From contig NC_063160.1 of the NCBI RefSeq assembly GCF_020921035.1, forward strand, positions 18,689,095-18,753,094: DNA of 64,000 nucleotides. The letters are read 5' to 3'. A model generated the notes under the pieces. It ran no database searches. It was given only the letters and a program-made list of their open reading frames with translations, and had not been told where the DNA came from. Within the stretch, counting starts at the first letter, position 1; every line of letters begins with the position of its first letter. The DNA comes from Rhodamnia argentea (lineage: Eukaryota; Streptophyta; Magnoliopsida; Myrtales; Myrtaceae). The position numbers and the translations under genes were made by a program. This document shows, piece after piece, positions 48,524-60,564 of the stretch.

Positions 48524-49849
48524 TCTTTCTCTCTTGTGTTTCTCCTTCCTTTGCTTTTGGGCTGAGAGAGAGAGATAAAGAGAGAGAGGGAAAAGAAATG
48601 GAGATGAGTTGCAGGATTTTTATTTATTTATTTTTTTTAAAGGGGGTGTGGGGGGTGTTGGGCAATGATAAAACGACGTGACTGGTACATGGATGTGCTG
48701 TACCACTGAAGTGGGTTCGAGACACGTGGTCCAATCGCGGTCATCGGGGGAGGTGGGGGTGGGAAGTATGGTCAGAGCAAGGCTACTGACGAACTGACAG
48801 AGTAATCACACGCTCACAAGAGAAAATGCGGCGAGAAAAACAAAAAAGTCATTTTACTTTGAATAATTCCTTCGTTGAACAATTAAGGATGCCAAGTTGC
48901 CAACCATAACCATTCTATTTTTTAAAAATTAATTTCCGACCAAAAAAAAAAGATGCATAGAAATATCTTGTTAGATGGATTTTACCGAGTGTAGAAACAA
49001 ATAAACACTTACCGTACAAATTATTAAACACCCGATCTCAAATGCATAGAGATTTCAAGAGCCGTGAGGTTTGGTCGAGGTGAGATCGTATATAAACCGA
49101 CTAACCGAGGGAGCTCTTCCGATCTCAAAGCACGAAATTCTCTACACCTTATCGAGAGCACGAGACACGACAAGAAGGTCTTGATGTCTCAATTGGTTGC
49201 ATATCGAAATTGGTAAAAAGTAAATATCACGTGCGATTCACTCGATCTAAGAATTAAACGTACCGACGCGACGTATTCGTTGTATCGAACGTAGAAGGTT
49301 AAACTCGGCGCGTTCCCGTGTGGATCCGACACGGCAAAGTTCACCAAAAAAATTTTGTGGGTCCAATCATGGGGCGACGCAGACCCCCAGATGAACTCTA
49401 ACGCTTCGGACACGTACAAGGTTCGGTTGATGAAAGGAAAAGGATTAGCCGTGAATTTTGGGGCAAAGTTGGTGGGGACACGAGACGAGACAGAGAGATG
49501 TGCACGTGGTTGACTGGGATTGGACTGAGGGCTGGAGAATCTTTGCGTTCTCGTGTCCTAAAGTTTCTTTCCTCCCCCGGTGCGAACGCAACCGGCTATA
49601 CCAAGTTCCGGTTGCCTGCCGCCCCCCGGGGTCACATCTGGGCAGAAAACCAGAATTTTCTCTCCCAATTCTGGCCCCAGTTGGTTCACCGTTACGAGCA
49701 TTCAATTCTCTTATCTTTGCTTTTTTTTTCTTGGTCGAACTCAATTATCTTATTGCCATGGTTATAATACACGGGGTGATTGATCGTAAAGAAAAATAAA
49801 ATTTCAAAGAGGACATTTTCATTTCGATTGATATAATGAAAAATTCCAA

Positions 49850-50215
49850 CCTAATACATCTATAATAAATTTATCTCGAATTAATTTTTTGACCACCAAA
49901 AAAACCTCAAATTGATACACATATGAAAAATTTACTATTCGTTAGTTTATGTTAAATTAGGTTAATACTACAAAAAATCCTAAACTAATACATTTATGAT
50001 CAAAACCCCGAACTGGTATACCGGTCAACTGCCATGTGTCATCTAACTCGGTAATTTAACGGTGCAATTTAACGAAAATTAACGGAAGAGGGTAAATTTG
50101 TCACGGGTGTACCAATTTTAAAATTTTTGGCGGTCAAAAAAATTAATTGAAAATAAATTTATTACAGACGTATCGGTTTGAGATTTTTCGTGATATTAAT
50201 CTTTTTTTTTATTTT
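49850..50215. repeat. AT-rich inverted element ('AAATTGATACAC' / 'GTATCGGTTTGAG')
   Basis: Left arm AATTTATCTCGAATTAATTTTTTGACC and right arm GGTCAAAAAAATTAATTG...AAATAAATTTATTACAG are roughly inverse. Between them lie ACTGGTATACCGGTC and a CAACTGCCATGTGTCATC stretch. A fragment of the same family is at 62067-62210. Non-coding. Confidence 0.5.
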
Positions 50216-51551
50216 ACTTCCTTAGAAGGAAATAATGATTAACGTGTTCACAATTTATCAAATGTCCTCTCGATTGGCCTATTGAGTATTGGGTATTGTC
50301 TCATGTCTTGTCAAAGATTGTTTGACCAAATACCTTAGAAAGGATGCACATGGAAATCCACAAGAATTTCGAAAGATCCTTTGCGGATTCTTGAAGAGGA
50401 AACGTGAACAAAAGTGCGAAGGTCGGACGCAATCTCGGCCCCGTATTGGAATGTGAAGATAAAACCGAAAGATAAAGCCGAACTACTAGTGTTCATCGAT
50501 CGATTGGCTCATCTTTTGCTCGGATTAGTACACTAGTGTTTATACCTACTAGCCATGGTTAATAACGTTTAGCAAAGAAGGCAAATAAAATCCTACTTGA
50601 CTTGTAGAATTCAGCAACATGTAGTTAACAAGTTACCTTCATCAGCTTGCAACTCCTCTTCCTAGCGGTTACAGCAGCCCATGTTTTCTGGGCAAATTAT
50701 CGTTTGTGGCTTTCGAGATTTACAGCTCCGCGATGACTTCACGGTTGAATGGGTCATCATGATTGTAACCAAAATTGTCGGCTTCATGACTTGAACACTT
50801 GTCTTGTTCCCTGATTCATTGCAGCTTTCATTTCCCGTTGGCGATTGAGCCACGTCTCATTCATCGAGGCTCGTGGCTCAACGCTTGGTATTATGCTCGT
50901 CTTGCCTATCGACAACTTTCTCGCCGATTTTATTGATTACTTCAATCATGTATTGCTCGGTCTTTTCCAATTCGAGTCGATGGTTAGGTACCTGGGCAAT
51001 TTTTGGTGGCAACATGTATGCCTATGACAAATGACCTGAAATTGGCGACGCGAATATATATATTCGTCCTGTCTTTTCTTTACTAGCTTCAAAATTCTCC
51101 CTTGAACCGATTTTCTTGCCTTCTCCCCCATATAACAAAACAGAGTTCAATGTTACAATTTGAGGGGCTTCAGATTTTAGGAGGAAAAGATAGCGACATA
51201 AACTCGGCGGCAAGCAACATGTTGCGACTAATTACGCCATAAGTCCATTTTCAATAGAAGAAAAATCAGAATTATTGATGTAGTCTTTTTTGTAAACACA
51301 AATTATTTTACCAATGTGAATGTAAATATGAATTTTTACATGTCTGCATATTAAGAAATGTATATGACTAAGGGAAAAAGGACAAAGGAAACAACTTGAT
51401 TTCGAGAGATTGGTGCGTGCGACCTAAAATAGGCGCAAAGAATAAGTCTTGTCCTCGCGTGTGGACAATAGCCATTGGTTACATAGGACAAATTGGAAGT
51501 TAGTGTCCATTGGTCTCCTCCTCTTCGCAAAAATTCTAACAGTGCGGTCTT

Positions 51552-51990
51552 GCGAAAATTTCCGAGAACCACCCAAAAGACGACTAACGTCTGAGATTTG
51601 CAAGCACTGTCTTTAAAGAATAATTTTTGCCTTTCAAGTAGTGCGAAAGGTAAGGCAAGACTATTCTTCAAAATTTGACTGACCTTTCCGATTAGTGTGA
51701 AAATTTCGAGGATTACTCCTCAAGGCCACGAATGTCTAAGATTTGCAAGTATTGTCTTTAAAGAATAATTTTTGTCTTTTAGGCAGTGCGAAAGGCATGG
51801 CGAGACTATTCTTCAAAATTTGACTGATCTTTTCGATTAGTGTGAAATTTCCTAGAATTACCCCTAAAGGCGACGAATGCCTAAGATTTGCAAGCGCCGT
51901 CTTTAAAGAATAATTTTTTTTCCTTTCAATTAGTGCAGAAGGTTAGGTGAGACTATTCTTCAAAATTTGAATGACCTTTTTGATTAGTGT
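51552..51990. repeat. 145-bp tandem repeat, three copies
   Basis: The word AGATTTG recurs at 51594, 51739 and 51884, exactly 145 bp apart. Each unit carries CTTTAAAGAATAATTTT, AGTGCGAAAGG and GACTATTCTTCAAAATTTGA. Copies are roughly 80-85% alike. Satellite-like, non-coding. Confidence 0.85.
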
Positions 51991-52034
51991 GTACTGAATT
52001 GCTTGAAAAGCAGAACCAATGAAAATGGATTAAA

Positions 52035-52400
52035 GTACACTACAAGTGCATCCTCCCACTTTAGTGCCAAAACTTTTAAAACAATCACTTAATTGTCATT
52101 TTTTAAAAAAAAAGCGATCACTTTAGTGCCAACTCCAATTTAAGGCGACGTGGCTCGTCGGAAATTTGGTGTGTCCTATTTTTTATTAATATTTGAGCTG
52201 ATGTGACTTGTCGAAGTTAGCATTGAAGTAAGCGTTTTTCAAAAAATTTAGCACTTAAGTGATCGTTTTAAAACTGAAGTTATCGTTTTTCAAAAAATTT
52301 GACACTTAAGTGATCGTTTTAAAAGTTTTGATCTTGAAGTGATCGTTTTGAAAATTTTGGCACTGAAATGATCGTCGTACATAAGTTTTGACACTTATAA
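52035..52400. repeat. AT-rich element with 'ACTTAAGTGATCGTTTT' repeats
   Basis: Left arm TACACTACAAGTGCATC...CCACTTTAGTGCCAAAACTTTTAAAAC is inverted at the right end as GTTTTGAAAATTTTGGCACTGAAATGATC...ACACTTATAATGTACTT. Internal units of about 45 bp repeat. A MITE-like element without coding sequence. Confidence 0.55.
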
Positions 52401-54405
52401 TGTACTTAAGCCAATGTAAATGTATGAAATCGGGACGTAGAAAGAAAGAGAGAGTTTCGAGCATGAAACATTTACTACTAGAAAAATAAGTACAGCCTAC
52501 ATCTATTTTAGCTGTAGGGATAAAAGGTATTTGCTTGAGCCCAACAAATTAATTGTCATTATTACCAAGTTATTAAAATTTCACTCCAACAGACTTGGGG
52601 GAAAAGCTCACATACAGAAGAACCTTCTCCATTCATCATCTTTCTTGCTTGATTGATCGCATCAATGTACAACCAATCTAGCAGCTGCATTAATCGAGCG
52701 ACAATAACATAAATTTGTTATCTCGCTCGCCGACTAAAATTCGCGGCACGACGAGACAAGAACCGTGATGGGATTTCGTCTCTGTTTGTATCTTGAAGCT
52801 TTGTGAAAATTATTGCTTCACTTCAATATACATACAAAGACAAGAATGATGACGAACTTGACTTATATCTGAGAATTTGCAACCATTGTCCCCACGTTTC
52901 ATCTTTGTCGAATAGTTTTCATACATGCACTAGATCCGTGTTGCTTCTACGGCGACGCCAGACTGGTCTGAAATCTGATGGTCACGTACAAGTGAAAAAC
53001 TTGATTTAATAAGTAGGTTGACTCATAGAAGTTTGTGTCTGATCTCTACTTTTGACAGTGATTAGCCAAACCCTAATAATGTTCTTCAGCTTTGGCAATA
53101 ATACATGCCCACGAGATTGCTTTTCCCTCAAGGTAGATACTTGACTAACAATAGTGCGTATTCTCTATTTATAATGAACATTGTAACTTGGACCCTCAAA
53201 CGGGTGGATCGGATAAAAAATAGCCCGACTCAAATAGACCATTTAACCATTTGGATACATTTTTGTGTAGTGTAATGCAATGCAAATCTAGTGACCCATA
53301 CCAGACACGATCCATACCCAACACATATCTTATCCGACCATATTCCTAAAATACTTCCATATTTGACTCAAATTGAGGTGAGCGTACGGAGCAAGTGAAC
53401 GCGATATCGAATAAGGTCTAAAGAGAATGAAGAGAGTCATAGAGATGTATTGGGTCTAAGTAAGTTGTAAACCTATTTACGGTCCATTTAACATTCATAT
53501 TAAGTTTCAACTAATTTACGACTCATTTATTAAATATAATTAAAAAAATATAATAACTCAACCCATCATATACAGATTAAAAAATGAGCTTATGGATAAT
53601 TTTGACGGGTCTAATTGTAACCGTCTTTTTTTTATCCCACCTTAGAAAATGGTTCGAGATAAGTCTACCGGAACTTTAGTCAAACACTAGTCAAGCAATA
53701 CAAAGCTTACGACTTTGAAGGGCCGTAAGAGAAGATGTGGCACAGGGACAGCCGGAGGATCTAGCTGTCTTCCTACCAAATTACAGGCGATAACGCTGGT
53801 GCTTCTTCCACTGTTGTTGTCAAATTATTTACGAAGGACATGTTCCGTTTGACCTAGCTTCGAGCTAGCAATCTCGCTGCTTCAAAGTTCAAACAGTGAT
53901 GGCCCTTCCTTCAAGGGCCCCTGCACATGCGAACAAGTCTATGGAATGCGCAGCAAATTGCGTGTTCTTGTGCTTGACGAACTTGGTTTTATAAAATGGG
54001 TCTGGCTTTCTTTTTTTGATTGCAATCGAAGTCGTCAACCAGCTATCTTCGCTAGATCTCGTTCCGCCTTTTGATGCAATGTTTGTTACTGCAATAAGGA
54101 ATAAAAAAGATAGTGGATTGCTAATTCATTTCGTCGTGAAGGGACTTAATATGTGATTTGTCGGCTTTCTGAGATTAGTGCAAGGACCATCAAGGTTAAG
54201 AGTACGCTAAACGCTCGACCCATCACTCGTCATTATCACGGGGAAAAAGCCCAAATTGAAGGGATGTGAGTTGATTAGAGACATCGTTTCAAACCTTGAA
54301 TGATGGCTCTACAGTTTGAGGCTTTGCACCATGTTCATGATTCATGAGAACTCCAACCTTTCATTGAAAGGTCTTTCGCGTTTTCGATACATAGAACATG
54401 AGCGA

Positions 54406-54428
54406 TTCTCTCTCTCTCTCTCTCTCTC
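54406..54428. repeat. CT microsatellite
   Basis: An 11-12-unit CT run; no associated gene recognised. Confidence 0.85.
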
Positions 54429-54889
54429 GCTCGCAGGTCAATGTCCAGTTCGAAGGTTTCTTCCCATTAAGGCCTGCAACTGTGTGAGTGAACCAATGGC
54501 ATATGGAACCAAAGGGAAAGTCCAGAAACTCTGTGAATTCAGACGAAGTCCAAGACAAGAATGATGAAGACGTGCTTGAGCCGCGTGTCAGCTCGGAGGG
54601 GCCAGCATCAACTGCCACTCACTTCCCTTTTGGAAAATATTGCAGGCGAGCCCACTTGATTATAATTGTTTATCGGGTTCTTTGGATTACCAAAATCTTT
54701 ATGTAATCATACAGATTAGTTTTTCATTGGACGTTGAACAAAATATTTATATAAAACTCATCTGTTTGGAAAGTCACTCAAGTTGTTGTAGTCCGTTCTT
54801 GACTTATACGAGCATCATTCTCTTTCCTTACGCCATTTCCCACGGCAATCTTTACTTCTTGAGAAAAAATCGATGCGAATATTTTCCGT

Positions 54890-55870
54890 AAACTATAACG
54901 TGGTTCATGAATTTTTAATTTATTCAATATAGTCGTTGAACTTTAGCTCATCAGGCAATACCATCTAGGGGTGAGCGGTTCCGGGTTCCTTACAAGTTCC
55001 ACTTGGAACCCGGAACCTACCCGTCCAAACACGTTCCTCATTTTTTGGAACCTAGAACCTACCCATCACACCTTGGAACCTGGAACCTACCCCGTCACGG
55101 GTTCTAGGGTCGGTTCCGGGGTACCCGAGAACCTATCAATTTCTTTTATTTTCTTTTATTTTTTCATTTTTAGTTAAGTAAAATGAAAGTGAACACTACA
55201 ACATCTAAGAGAAAGTAGATGTGAGTGATTTTAGGCTTTGTACATATTACATTTAGAACACGAAACCAATCTATTGGAATATATTTATCATTTTTTGGAA
55301 CTTGAAACATAAAAAATTGTTTGACTTCAAATTATACACTCATCATCGGATGCCATATAACGTTGTATGATTGTGCAAAAATATATACCAAGAAAAATAT
55401 AAAAATTTATTTCAGAATCCAGGGTCCAGGTTCCGGGTAGTAGAACCTAGAACCTACCCGTTGGAACGGGTTCCTCAATTTTTGGAACCTGGAACCTACC
55501 CTCGCATACCGGAACCTGGAACCAGAGCGGATCCTACGGGTTCCGGTTCTAGGTTCTCGGTTCTACCACGGAACCATGCTCACCCCTAATACCATCCCCG
55601 AACTTTTAAATTGTTCGATATGATCTATGTTATTTTTGGGGTGTGTTCAATGTCATCCCTAGACTATATGAAAATGTTTAATATTGTCTACGAGCTTTGA
55701 TTAATAGAAGGATAGCAATGAATATTTTTATATAGTTTATGGACTATATTAAAAAAAAATTAAAAGTTCAAGATTTACATTGAAAATTGTGCTAAAGTTT
55801 AAAGATCATATTAAACAATTTAAAAGTTTAGCGACAAAATTGCATATGGGACTAGAGTTTGAGGATAAAT
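54890..55870. mobile_element. AT-rich MITE-like element interrupted by a hAT-like element
   Basis: The outer parts (54890-54965 and 55589-55870) belong to the TTTTTAATTTATTCAATATAG repeat family also seen at 11090-11450. The left side reads GAATTTTTAATTTATTC and the right side repeats AAACAATTTAAAAGTTTA. A hAT-like element sits inside. Confidence 0.5.
54966..55588. mobile_element. hAT-like non-autonomous element, clean 8-bp target duplication
   Basis: TIR TAGGGGTGAGC at the left and GCTCACCCCTA at the right. It is flanked by ATACCATC at 54958-54965 and 55589-55596, an exact 8-bp duplication as expected for hAT transposons. The interior has many GGAACCTGGAACCTACCC repeats in both halves, like the GGTTCC repeats of the element at 20064. 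No transposase. Confidence 0.85.
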
Positions 55871-56788
55871 TATCCCTTGCTGTTGTGGCCATCCACACGT
55901 TAGTCAGACGATCATCACATGTTCAGCCATGATCCTTCATTTCAGCAACGTGAACCTTGAAACATGCGAGGGAGCAGTCATTCTTTCTATTTGTTTATGA
56001 ACATCATTAGTTATCATTCTTTCTATTTATTTATATAGTCCATGAGCTATATTGAACAAATTAAAAATTCAGAGACGATATTAAATATTTTCAATGTTTG
56101 AATCAGTTCACTTAGCAGCTAATATTTTCATGCTTCTTTTAGTACCTAGTACTTAAGGTGCGATTGAATCAGACACGGACTGCAGTGTTAAACGAGCTCC
56201 AACTTATAGGTGCATTTATCGAAACTTCTAAAAATCGATAAGATGAGTCACAAAATCACAAACTTAGGAACAATCCATCAAAGTCACAAACTTAGGAACA
56301 AACCAGTCGAAGTGGAAAAGAAAACGAAACCGAAGCGAACTATCTGGCTCTGCTTGAGGGTCATACTTCTGGGATCGGCCTGGATTCAGTTTGGATGGAT
56401 TTTGATTCGAGATGCCTGTTTCCGTTTGAAGTTGTGCCTGAAACGGAACCTTGCAAGCCCTTATCGCGCACCGTCCTAGGACTCTTTGCACTGCTCACTG
56501 TGAAACCGGATGATCTGATTCCTCGAGTCTGTTCCAAGCAATGCTTTAAGCTCTCTCGTATAGAAGACATTCTCGGAAATGTCAGCTGTGGCTTTGTCCT
56601 TTTCACCTTCCCTTTCCTGCAAATACAACGTTCATCTATTCAGGTGAGATCCTTGATTAAGAAGAAGCAACTAAAATGAGGTCTGAAGCATATCAAGGAA
56701 AAGCGAAGATCAAGGCCAACACATAGAATCAAGTCTCACCGTGAAGATTGCATCTTACCGGACCAGCACAGCTGCTCAATTGTGCTTG
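55871..56788. other. 3' flank of the NAC gene and intergenic DNA
   Basis: The portion near 56700-56788 is likely NAC 3' UTR. The rest has only short frames without recognised similarity. Confidence 0.35.
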
Positions 56789-59700
56789 TTATATATAGTC
56801 GAGTAGCTTCTCCAGGCAGCGGAGTAACTCCTGCATCGTCCCTGCTGTCTTATCGACCTTTTGTTCAACATGGTCAAGTTTAGTTTGGAATTTTGAGATC
56901 TTCGAGTCGATAGACTTGAGAATTTTGTTTTGGGCAAGGGCGTTCTCGGTTTGCCAATTTAAGACAGCTTTTGTTGAACTGATTTTTTTAGTCCTTCCTG
57001 CTTCATCCACATCTGTGGGATTCGGAACTTTTGGCATATGGCGGTATTTACCATGTCTATCAGTGAATTCTGCCACTGGGGGAAATTCTACACGATGTTT
57101 GGCAGGTGGGAGCCTGTATTTGCGTGGAAAGACTGGAATTGGCGGGGAAACCGCACTGGAGCAGGAGAGTTGTGCAGGTTCTGCTTCAGTTTTGATACAT
57201 TTAAGAACAGGTTTATGATGAGGCAAAGCGGGCTCCTTCGATGGTGTCCCCTTGTCCTTGGATGCCGGTTTGCCAGAGGGTTTATTTTGTAGTTGGACTC
57301 TGTCTCGACCTCTCGAAGCTTGGGTTGGTACGGGATCACAGGGGGTCAAGTAGTTGATCCCAGGCACATATCCGGCTGGTTGAATCATGAAACAATGGGA
57401 AAAATTTTGTTTCTGGGAATTGTCTTGAGCATGAACCCCTGCTTCTTCTCTAGGCATATTGCCCGCACGTCTTATGGTAGGTTGTCTCAGCCTGTCAGCA
57501 TGCTCCCCTTGCTCAACACGTCTGTTCACAGGCGACCGCCAACCCTGGTAGGACAATGGCGATACAGTAGTCAATAACGAATTGAATGTTGGAGTTCTCG
57601 TCACCTGACTATCCAATGATCCAGATAAACAGAGAACAATGTGCATTTCTTGCGGAAAAAGAAAGCGATAAATTTGCATTTAGACACTCCGCATACTATC
57701 CAACATGATGCTACAATGAATGTCAAGATCACTACCAAAGTAATTCAGAAGAGAGAATCTGTCCAATCAACATTATTTAAACTCTACATAACATTGCCGG
57801 AAGACCCAAAAGGAAGTGTACCTGTCCATTATCTGTGTCAGATTCTGTACCACTGCTTTGTCGGGTGAGAGAATATAACCACTTGTCGTTCGCTCCATCC
57901 TCATCAATCATATCGACCAAATCTTTTAGCGAGTCAGATTGACTATCACTTGTAATATCGATGTTAGAAGGAGCCCCCATGTCAACGAGATGAGCATTAG
58001 GATTAGAGGAGAGGTTCGGGTTCACTAGTGGGCGTAAGGCCTCTGCACATGGATCCATCGCAGCTTCCACAACGTTCTGTTTATTGACAAAGTAAACATC
58101 GGTTATCAATTCCATTCAAATGAGTTCTCGCACTTGAAGCAGACCACAAGGCATGTTAGTACTGATGGCTGCAATGAAAGTCGAGAACACTACCGAAGTA
58201 ATTCAGAAGAGAGAATCTGTCCAATCAGCATTATTTAAATTCTACATAACATTGCCGGAAGACCCAAAAGGGAGTGTACCTGTCCATTATCTGTGTCAGA
58301 TTCTGTACCCAAAAGGAAGTGTAACTGTCCATTATCTGTGTCAGATTCTGTACCACCGCTTTGTCGGATAATAGGATCTAACCACTCGTCAATAGGTACA
58401 TCCTTCTCAATCATATCGACCAAATCTTTTAGCAAGTCAGATTGATTGTCATTGGTAATATCGATGTCAGGAGGGGCCCCCATGTCAACAAGATGAGGAT
58501 TAGAGGGGAGGTTCAGGTTCATTGGTGGGTGTAAGGCCTCTGCACATGGATCCATCGCGGCTTCCATAGCATTCTGTTTATTGACGAAGTAAACATTGGT
58601 TAGCAGTACCATTTGAATGAGTTTACACACTTGAAAGCAGACCACAAGGCATGTTATTACTGACCTCTGGAATGTTATTCTGTGCTCTGTCATTGTTCAT
58701 GTTCGTGAACAATGACATCGATCCAGCTTCAGCAGAGACTGAATCATCAATGAACTCATCTCGTCTGTTTATAAGGTGGCAAAGCACAAAATTCTGCTGA
58801 ACATTCCAAGAGACAATAGGAAATGTCAGCTGAGTTACGGAAATCACATGCCGAGAAAGCATAGTCATTCCAGCAAATGTTGTGAAATATTGAAAACAGC
58901 CAGCAATGGTAATCGAACAATGACCAATTCTAGCTTAAAAGCAATCATTTAGGCGCCAAATCTTCCCATCTTTTCAGCTACAAGAGCTGGCAAGGCATAG
59001 TTGCACAAAATTCTGAACGAAAAGGCCTTTCATTTCCCACACAACCCCACCATCAAAACAACACAAGCTCATCAAAAGCCATAGAAGTGAGCATTACGAG
59101 CATTTCACTGTTCAACTTGCAGTCCAAAAAGAGAATCAAGTAATATGGACTACCTGGTCAAGAGAGTTGGTCCCAAAATTGCAGTCCTTTAGCCGATACT
59201 CATGCATGACCCATACCGTCGGCGGCGGCGTCTCTTTGCGGTTTGAACCCTCATTTTCCGTGAAAACTAAATTCCTCATAGTCCCAATCAACTCTTTAGT
59301 ACCTTTGGCATTGATCTTCTTCTCTTGACCGGTCGTTTTCCAATGACCGGACTGGGTTTGTCGGTCAAACTTACTACGACTTTCAGTCTTGAACGAAAGA
59401 CGAGTCAAGAACCACCACTCCGCCTCCTTGGACCTCACAATTGAGAATGCTACAGATACAATGGAGATCAGTGAGCTCAGGTTATAAAGCAGTGTTGAAA
59501 GTTAATGCGAACTAGGAGACACCCATTTTCAAAGTAAGAAAACAAATGCAAACCTCGACTTCAACCATAGTTTATCTCTCAAAACAGGGTCACCGTGCTA
59601 AAGACATCAAGATTTCGCACTCATAAACTACAGAGCAGCTTGAAGAGAATGTCATGTTTACCTCTGAACCTGAGGGGTAAATCCCAGGGATCGATATTGT

Positions 59701-59869
59701 ACAGACCATGGATCACAGGAATAATGCAGGTATCAGCGTTGTATCGGAAGATTTGTCCTCTTAAGTAATGATTGACAAGTTCATCGTCGGTGGGGCGAAA
59801 CCTGTATCCTACAGGCAGAAATTTATGCATTTGTCCGTAGAAAAGATCAAGGGGAATGAGGCAGGACAT
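56789..59869 (-). CDS. NAC-domain transcription factor-like protein with unusual C-terminus (NAC-1)
   Basis: An uninterrupted 666-aa model. Exons: 59662-59869, 59154-59449, 58665-58796, 58280-58573, 57822-58076, 56789-57604; phases all agree. Residues about 17-182 are a NAC domain: LPVGYRFRPTDDELVNHYL, DPWDLP, SGHWKTTG, WVMHEYRL, NFVLCHL. It is diverged in the DNA-contact region (SKFDRQTQSGHWKTTG instead of the usual NRATGSGYWKATG). Exons 4 and 5 are tandem copies encoding an acidic tail ending TESDTDNGQ. Exon 4 repeats that ending once more internally. Exon 6 is basic and proline-rich; its end (from about 570, with NWQTENALAQ at 611-620) resembles the coiled-coil part of plant pararetrovirus or retroelement polyproteins, from memory only. 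Function is uncertain: it could be a nuclear regulator or a decaying, chimeric copy. The exon 6 acceptor is the weakest call. The start could also be the ATG at 59830. Confidence 0.7.
57711..58655 (-). repeat. Tandem exon-intron duplication in NAC-1
   Basis: Two units of about 460-485 bp (57711-58169 and 58170-58655), each with one acidic exon, its acceptor (GTCAATAAACAG) and its donor (CAG|GTAC), plus flanking intron. NAC-2 at the right edge also begins a second unit at 63971, so the duplication predates the gene copies. Confidence 0.85.
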
Positions 59870-60564
59870 GCTCGACTCTTGACAACTTCACTCTGGAACT
59901 CAAATTTTGTAGTAACTTGGCGGCTGAATCTGAAGCAGGGTGACACTCAAAGCACTAGTTTTGGGCATTTTATAGACGGTGTTTTCGGATGCTATGCCAA
60001 AAGCATTGACATGACCCCTGACTGATGTTGTCCTTATGCAGAGTCCTTCCCTTGTTTCCGAAGAGAACTTTTTCTAAAGTGAAAAAAGAGAGTAATGTTG
60101 ACAAGATAGCCGACATTGACAACTTTGTCTACGTGCAGGAGTTCGAGTGGCCAGATAACATGTCATTAACTCAACTTCTTATTCTCGTGTGTACTAATTT
60201 AAGATTTTCCGTATTATTAATTCTAATTCTTTTACACTCGGTGCTGTTTTACTGTCCTGCAAAATAACGAGAATAAGAAGTTCAATTACTCACATGTTAT
60301 CAAAGCAATTGCAAAATGGGAAATTCAATTCTTGCCACTCGAACTCCTGCACGTAGACAAAGTTGTCAATGTCGGCCATCTTGCATCATTACTCTCTTAT
60401 TTTCACTTTACAGAAAGTTCTCTTCCGAAGCAAGGGAAGGACTCTGCATAAAAGACAACGATCAGTCAGTGGTCAAGTCAATGCTTTCGGTATAGCATCC
60501 GAAAACTATGAAAAGCTCAAAATTAGTGCTTTGAGGGTCACTCAGCTTCTGATTCAGTCACTAA

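Larger units (their letters stand above)
48524..54890. other. Gene-poor repeat region between the PB1 gene and the NAC locus
   Basis: The first 100 bp are the CT/GA-rich leader and promoter of the PB1 gene. The rest holds AT-rich repeats, a 145-bp tandem repeat and many short ORFs without recognisable similarity. A stretch at 53160-53660 has the look of another degenerate AT-rich element. No gene is called. Confidence 0.5.

Noticed and set aside
47074..48565. Long plus-strand open frames (222 and 408 codons) opposite the PB1 gene
   Set aside because: They arise from the GC-rich, repeat-coding PB1 exon. The minus-strand frame has a clear PB1 domain and the plus-strand products are arginine- or glycine-rich noise.
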